The position numbers and the translations under genes are program-made. The notes below the pieces were generated by a model. That model was not told where the DNA came from. It saw nothing but the letters and a program-made list of their open reading frames with translations, and did no database searches. This document shows positions 7,286-9,884 of a stretch of 9,884 nt of DNA, one piece after another. The DNA is from Caldilineaceae bacterium (GTDB lineage: Bacteria > Chloroflexota > Anaerolineae > Caldilineales > Caldilineaceae), in contig JAPKMV010000083.1 of the NCBI GenBank assembly GCA_026645635.1, positions 1 through 9,884 of the forward strand. The letters run 5' to 3'. Position 1 is the first letter of the stretch, and the number at the start of each line of letters is the position of its first letter.

Positions 7286-7525
7286 ATGATCGAACAATTA
7301 CACTGCTACATCCGTGTGAAATGTCAGCTATCGCAGCCGTGGGCCGACTGGTTCGGCGGGATGAATGCACAGAATCTGCCCAATGGCGAGGCCGTTCTCG
7401 TGGGTGACTTGCCCGACTACCCGGCCCTTTATGGCGTTGTGTCCCGGATGCGTGACCTGGGCATCGAGATCGCATCCGTTGAGGTGAATGGCATCGCAGC
7501 CCAGCCAGCCATTGCCCCCGGCTGA
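7286..7525 (+). CDS. Small conserved-type protein (79 residues), function unknown
   Basis: The start at ATG 7286 is set by AGGAGG (7273-7278) 7 bases upstream. The frame is open further back, but only through the hairpin region. The protein has an I-x-V-K-x-x-L-x-x-x-W-x-x-W-F-G-G-M opening, a central N-G-E-A-V-L-V-G-D-L-P-D-Y-P-A-L-Y-G-V turn, and an amphipathic helix (VVSRMRDLGIEIASVEV) near the end. This pattern (beta strand, W-x-x-WF, PNGE, DLPD, ALxGxxxxxRDLG) matches from memory a family of about 70-80 residue uncharacterised proteins found in Actinomycetota and Chloroflexota. There is no signal peptide or membrane segment, so it is cytosolic. It lies 155 bases after the secreted-protein gene and is convergent with the histidine kinase, probably the last gene of that transcript. 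Confidence 0.82.
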   Translation: MIEQLHCYIRVKCQLSQPWADWFGGMNAQNLPNGEAVLVGDLPDYPALYGVVSRMRDLGIEIASVEVNGIAAQPAIAPG

Positions 7526-7558
7526 TCGCCTCGAACGGCGCAGCCCAGGCTGACTCTC

Positions 7559-8995
7559 CTACAAAGAAAATGTCAAGGTGAACTCGGCGCCCGCACCGAG
7601 TTCACTTGTTATTGCGACTGTCCCCCCGTGCGCCACGGCAATGTCGCGAGCGATGGTCAGCCCCAGCCCCATGCCCTGGGGAAAGCGCTGCTGCGCCTCA
7701 CCCCGCTGAAACGGCTCGAAGATGCGCGCCTGGTCCGCCGGGGCGATGCCGGGGCCGTTGTCGCGCACACTGATCGCGCAGCGGCGGCCATCTGTGCCAT
7801 CTGCGACGCGCGCCGTGATCTGAATCGTCCCACTGGCGGGGGTGAACTTGACGGCGTTGCTGAGCAGATTGCCGACCGCCCGCGCCAGTTGGCGCGCGTC
7901 GATAGTCGCCGTGGGCAGGTCCAGCGGGATGTCGCTGCGCCAGGTGATGCCCTTCTGCTCCGCGGCGGCGCGCCAGACCACGGCCAGATCGGTGAGCCAG
8001 GGGGTGAGCGGCGTGGGCGTGCGTTCCAGTTCGCGCGGGCCAAGCACCTGGGCGTGGAGTTCGGTCAGTTCCCCCAGCAGCGGCTCCAGCCGGTCGATCT
8101 GGGCATCAATGCCCGCCAGGAGTTCGTTGCGCAGCTCCGGCTCCTCCGCCGCGCCCTGGCGCAGCGCGTAGATCGCGGCGCGCAGCGAACCCAGCGGCCG
8201 TCCCAACTCATGCACCAGGTTGGCCAGCAGCCGCTGGCGGGCGGCTTCCAGCGTGCGCAGCCGCTCCACCAGCCCGTTGACCGCCTGGTAGAGATCGTCG
8301 ATCTCGCGGATGCCCTGGTCGGGCAGCGTCACCTGCGGCTGACCGGTGGCAACATCGTGCAGCGCGGCCGTGGCCCGGCGCAGAGAGTCGTTGAGGCGCA
8401 GCGAGAGCCACAGCCCGATGCCCAAACTGGTCGCCAGCAGCACGAACACGACCGCACCCAGGAGCAGGATCACCTGGCCGATCACGTCTTCGGCGACGGC
8501 GACCTCATGGGAGACCACCAGCACGCCCAGCAGTTGGCGCTGTGGATCGAGGATCGGCGTGACGATGCGCACGGTTTGGGCGCGTTCCGCCGTGGCAACC
8601 ACTACCTGGACGGATTCCTCGCCGCGCAGCACGGCGCTGACCTCGGCCACGCGGGCCAGGCTGGCGCCGCCGACAGTGCTGGTGAGTGGCGCCGTGGCCA
8701 GCAGTTGGCCCGCATCGTCGAGCAGGGTGAGCGTCAAGGTGTCGTTGCGCAGATTGCGCAGCAGCGCCTCCGCCTGCGCCGGGTCGGTCCAGATGTCGCC
8801 CTGCCGCCCGGCCAGTCGCGCGATCAGCTCAGCCTGGGTCTTGATCGATTCGATGCTGGGCGTCAACACGGCGCTGGCTGTGGAGAGCGCGCTCAACGAC
8901 GACCAGGCGAAGTAGAAGGCCAACCCCAGCAGCGGAATCACCACCAGGAGGGGTAGCAGGTGGGTGAGGATCAGGCGGCTGCGCAGGGAACGCAT
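7559..8995 (-). CDS. Membrane sensor histidine kinase, two-component system
   Basis: 478 residues from ATG 8995, with AGGAGG 6 bases upstream and one base after the response regulator stop, so translation is coupled. Membrane segment 1 is residues 9-30 (LILTHLLPLLVVIPLLGLAF). An extracytoplasmic sensor domain of about 140 residues (31-170) follows and looks like a small mixed alpha/beta (PAS/Cache-like) domain. Membrane segment 2 is about 172-199, followed by a HAMP linker (200-250). The dimerisation helix carries H262 in NLVHELGRPLGSLR, the expected phosphoacceptor. The ATPase domain shows the N box (GNLLSNAVKF, N380), G1 box DNGPGI (412-417), F box IFEPFQ and G2 box GMGLGL (441-446). The H box has ELGRP rather than the common ELRTP; I recall the same variant in other Chloroflexota kinases. 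The signal sensed cannot be read from the sequence. Confidence 0.95.
   Translation of the reverse strand: MRSLRSRLILTHLLPLLVVIPLLGLAFYFAWSSLSALSTASAVLTPSIESIKTQAELIARLAGRQGDIWTDPAQAEALLRNLRNDTLTLTLLDDAGQLLATAPLTSTVGGASLARVAEVSAVLRGEESVQVVVATAERAQTVRIVTPILDPQRQLLGVLVVSHEVAVAEDVIGQVILLLGAVVFVLLATSLGIGLWLSLRLNDSLRRATAALHDVATGQPQVTLPDQGIREIDDLYQAVNGLVERLRTLEAARQRLLANLVHELGRPLGSLRAAIYALRQGAAEEPELRNELLAGIDAQIDRLEPLLGELTELHAQVLGPRELERTPTPLTPWLTDLAVVWRAAAEQKGITWRSDIPLDLPTATIDARQLARAVGNLLSNAVKFTPASGTIQITARVADGTDGRRCAISVRDNGPGIAPADQARIFEPFQRGEAQQRFPQGMGLGLTIARDIAVAHGGTVAITSELGAGAEFTLTFSL
7578..7610 (+). terminator. Terminator hairpin inside the 3' end of the convergent kinase gene
   Basis: GTGAACTCGG (7578-7587) pairs perfectly with CCGAGTTCAC (7596-7605) across an 8-base loop, and TTGTTATT follows on the plus strand, as expected for an intrinsic terminator of the plus-strand transcript ending with the 79-residue gene. 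The hairpin lies inside the last codons of the histidine kinase. On the minus strand it is followed, after CTTGACA, by TTTTCTTTG, so it might also slow polymerase near the end of the two-component operon. Confidence 0.55.
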
Positions 8996-8996
8996 C

Positions 8997-9659
8997 TCAC
9001 GCCTCCTGCACGGCCAGCTTGTAGCCGACGCCGCGCACGGTGAGGATGCGCCGCGGCGCGCTGGGATCGTCCTCGATCTTCTCGCGCAGGCGGCGGATGT
9101 GAACATAAAGCACCTGCGGCTCGCCGAAGAAGTCGTCGCCCCAGACGCGGCTGAGCAGTTCCTCGGCCGTGAAGACGTGGCCCGGCTGCTGCGCCAGCGC
9201 GTGGAGCAGGTCGAACTCGCGCGTGTGGGCGCTGGCGTCGATCAGCAGGTCGCCGAGCGCGGGGGGCGTGGCGCCCGCACCGGGCAGGTCGGCGCTGCGG
9301 TAACGGCGGAGCACGGCTTTGATGCGCGCCAGCAGCACCTCCACGTCGAAGGGTTTGGTCACGTAGTCGTCGGCGCCCAGTTCCAGGCCCAGCACCTGCT
9401 CCAGTTCGCGGCGGCGGGCGGTGACCAAGATTACCGGCAGATCGGCGTGGCGGCGCATCTGGCGCAGGGCGTCCAGTCCATCCATGCCCGGCAGCCCGAT
9501 GTCGAGCAGCACCAGGTCGGGTTGCACCGCGGCGATCTGCGCCAGGCCATCCTCGGCGGTGGCGGCGGTGCTGACGCGGTAGCCGGTGCGTTCCAGGGCA
9601 AAGGCCAGGCTGCGCCGCAGCAGGGTGTCGTCGTCGATGAGGAGAATCTGTTCGGACAT
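8997..9659 (-). CDS. OmpR/PhoB-type response regulator with shortened DNA-binding domain
   Basis: A 220-residue cytoplasmic regulator. The receiver domain has the acidic pair D10-D11, phosphoacceptor D53 in LVLLDIGLPGMDG, T80 in LVTA and K102 in DYVTKPF. The winged-helix domain covers about 136-216 with VFTAEELLSRVWG, YVHIRRLREKI and TVRGVGYKL, so the recognition helix and wing are intact. At residues 140-152 the sequence jumps from IDASAHT straight to REFDLL. Family members normally have a beta-hairpin of about 12-13 residues there (of the type x-V-x-x-x-G-x-x-V-x-LTP), so an in-frame loss is likely. No Shine-Dalgarno precedes the ATG, and a -10 box sits 6 bases upstream, suggesting a leaderless message. 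It partners with the histidine kinase one base downstream. Confidence 0.94.
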   Translation of the reverse strand: MSEQILLIDDDTLLRRSLAFALERTGYRVSTAATAEDGLAQIAAVQPDLVLLDIGLPGMDGLDALRQMRRHADLPVILVTARRRELEQVLGLELGADDYVTKPFDVEVLLARIKAVLRRYRSADLPGAGATPPALGDLLIDASAHTREFDLLHALAQQPGHVFTAEELLSRVWGDDFFGEPQVLYVHIRRLREKIEDDPSAPRRILTVRGVGYKLAVQEA

Positions 9660-9695
9660 GAAGAAATTGTAACAGAGGGCGCCAGGCGCGGCGAA
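9660..9695 (-). promoter_or_regulatory. Promoter of the two-component operon, probably leaderless
   Basis: On the minus strand TACAAT (9671-9666) matches the -10 consensus at 5 of 6 positions. A weak -35 TTCGCC (9695-9690) lies 18 bases upstream. Between the -10 and the ATG there are only six bases, TTCTTC, which puts the expected transcript start at or next to the A of the start codon. This agrees with the absence of any ribosome site. Confidence 0.5.
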
Positions 9696-9789
9696 CTGGT
9701 GGGGCAGGAGGAAGGGAACACGGATGACGCGGCGGTGTCATGGGCTTGCCGAAAGGATTGAGCGGATGCGCGCAGAGATAGCGAGTGTC

Positions 9790-9798
9790 TGCTATACT
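9790..9798 (+). promoter_or_regulatory. Extended -10 promoter motif facing right
   Basis: TGCTATACT (9790-9798) fits TG-n-TATACT, an extended -10 box matching the hexamer consensus at 5 of 6 positions. No good -35 stands at 16-18 bases, which an extended -10 can tolerate. It would drive a gene beyond the right edge, divergent from the two-component system. The motif is very like TGCTATGCT at 3080-3088. Confidence 0.35.
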
Positions 9799-9830
9799 GG
9801 CGGCAGCGTGAGGGCATGTTGAAATGCAGT

Positions 9831-9884
9831 CACGAATTGCACGAATTTTGACGAATGACTGCGCAAGGTTCTGTGTCAATTCGT
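9831..9884. repeat. Palindromic intergenic repeat 4 (CACGAATT type), cut by the window edge
   Basis: CACGAATTG, CACGAATTTTGA and CGAATGA units (9831-9858) form a short direct repeat. The last bases, TGTGTCAATTCGT (9872-9884), are the reverse complement of ACGAATTGACACA and so begin a matching right arm. The unit (CACGAATT, 8 bases) has the same rhythm as repeats 1-3 but an AT-rich core. The right arm is incomplete here. Confidence 0.5.

Larger units (their letters stand above)
9672..9884. other. Intergenic end region upstream of the two-component system
   Basis: No convincing gene is visible. It carries the minus-strand promoter at its left end, a plus-strand -10-like motif at 9790-9798 and the start of a repeat at 9831. 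A short plus-strand frame from ATG 9824 (beginning MQSRIARILTND) with GAGGG 9 bases upstream is open to the window end, as is another from 9854. Too little is visible to call either. Confidence 0.5.

Noticed and set aside
7628..8956. Long plus-strand open frame (442 codons) opposite the histidine kinase
   Set aside because: Antisense to a kinase with every expected motif; the product is Arg/Gln/His/Ala-rich and motif-free.
8971..9879. Minus-strand open frame (302 codons) overlapping the response regulator in another frame
   Set aside because: The response regulator frame has all receiver and winged-helix motifs; the longer frame is Pro/Arg/Ala-rich shadow sequence.

Overview
The window is GC-rich, densely packed bacterial chromosome. 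It most resembles Chloroflexota (Anaerolineae or Caldilineae-like). The evidence for that is a large MalT-like ATPase/TPR/LuxR regulator, a secreted protein with a duplicated beta-type domain joined by an Ala/Pro linker, a small orphan protein of a type I recall from Chloroflexota and Actinomycetota, and short palindromic intergenic repeats. This assignment is inference; no rRNA or other taxonomic marker is present.

Left third (1-2704, minus strand): an operon read right to left. A MoxR-family AAA+ ATPase is followed by a DUF58 protein with a vWA-like fold, then the N-terminal 166 residues of a secreted BatD-like protein that runs off the left edge. This is the usual MoxR/DUF58/Bat arrangement, in which the ATPase is thought to act as a chaperone on vWA partners in envelope assembly or stress functions. 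Both gene junctions carry inserted inverted repeats.

Centre-left (2705-3171): a 467-base non-coding region between divergent genes. It holds two more palindromic repeats built from roughly 8-base units, a G-rich direct repeat, and a dyad upstream of the regulator gene.

Centre (3172-7525, plus strand): a 915-residue MalT/LuxR-type regulator ending in a hairpin that spans its stop codon, then a strongly initiated 338-residue secreted protein with two tandem diverged domains. A 155-base spacer with three hairpins leads to a 79-residue cytosolic protein. The last two genes probably share a transcript and end at a hairpin lying inside the 3' end of the convergent kinase gene. Whether the regulator controls the secreted protein is a guess from adjacency.

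Right (7559-9659, minus strand): a two-component system, an OmpR/PhoB-type response regulator followed one base later by its membrane histidine kinase. The regulator has an apparent in-frame loss of about a dozen residues at the start of its DNA-binding domain, and its promoter suggests a leaderless mRNA. The last 225 bases hold that promoter, a plausible divergent plus-strand promoter, and the start of another palindromic repeat cut by the window edge.

Most of the window is made of recognisable families. The points I consider most worth checking are the repeat family placed at operon junctions, the three-hairpin spacer, the duplicated secreted protein paired with the 79-residue protein, and the shortened response regulator.
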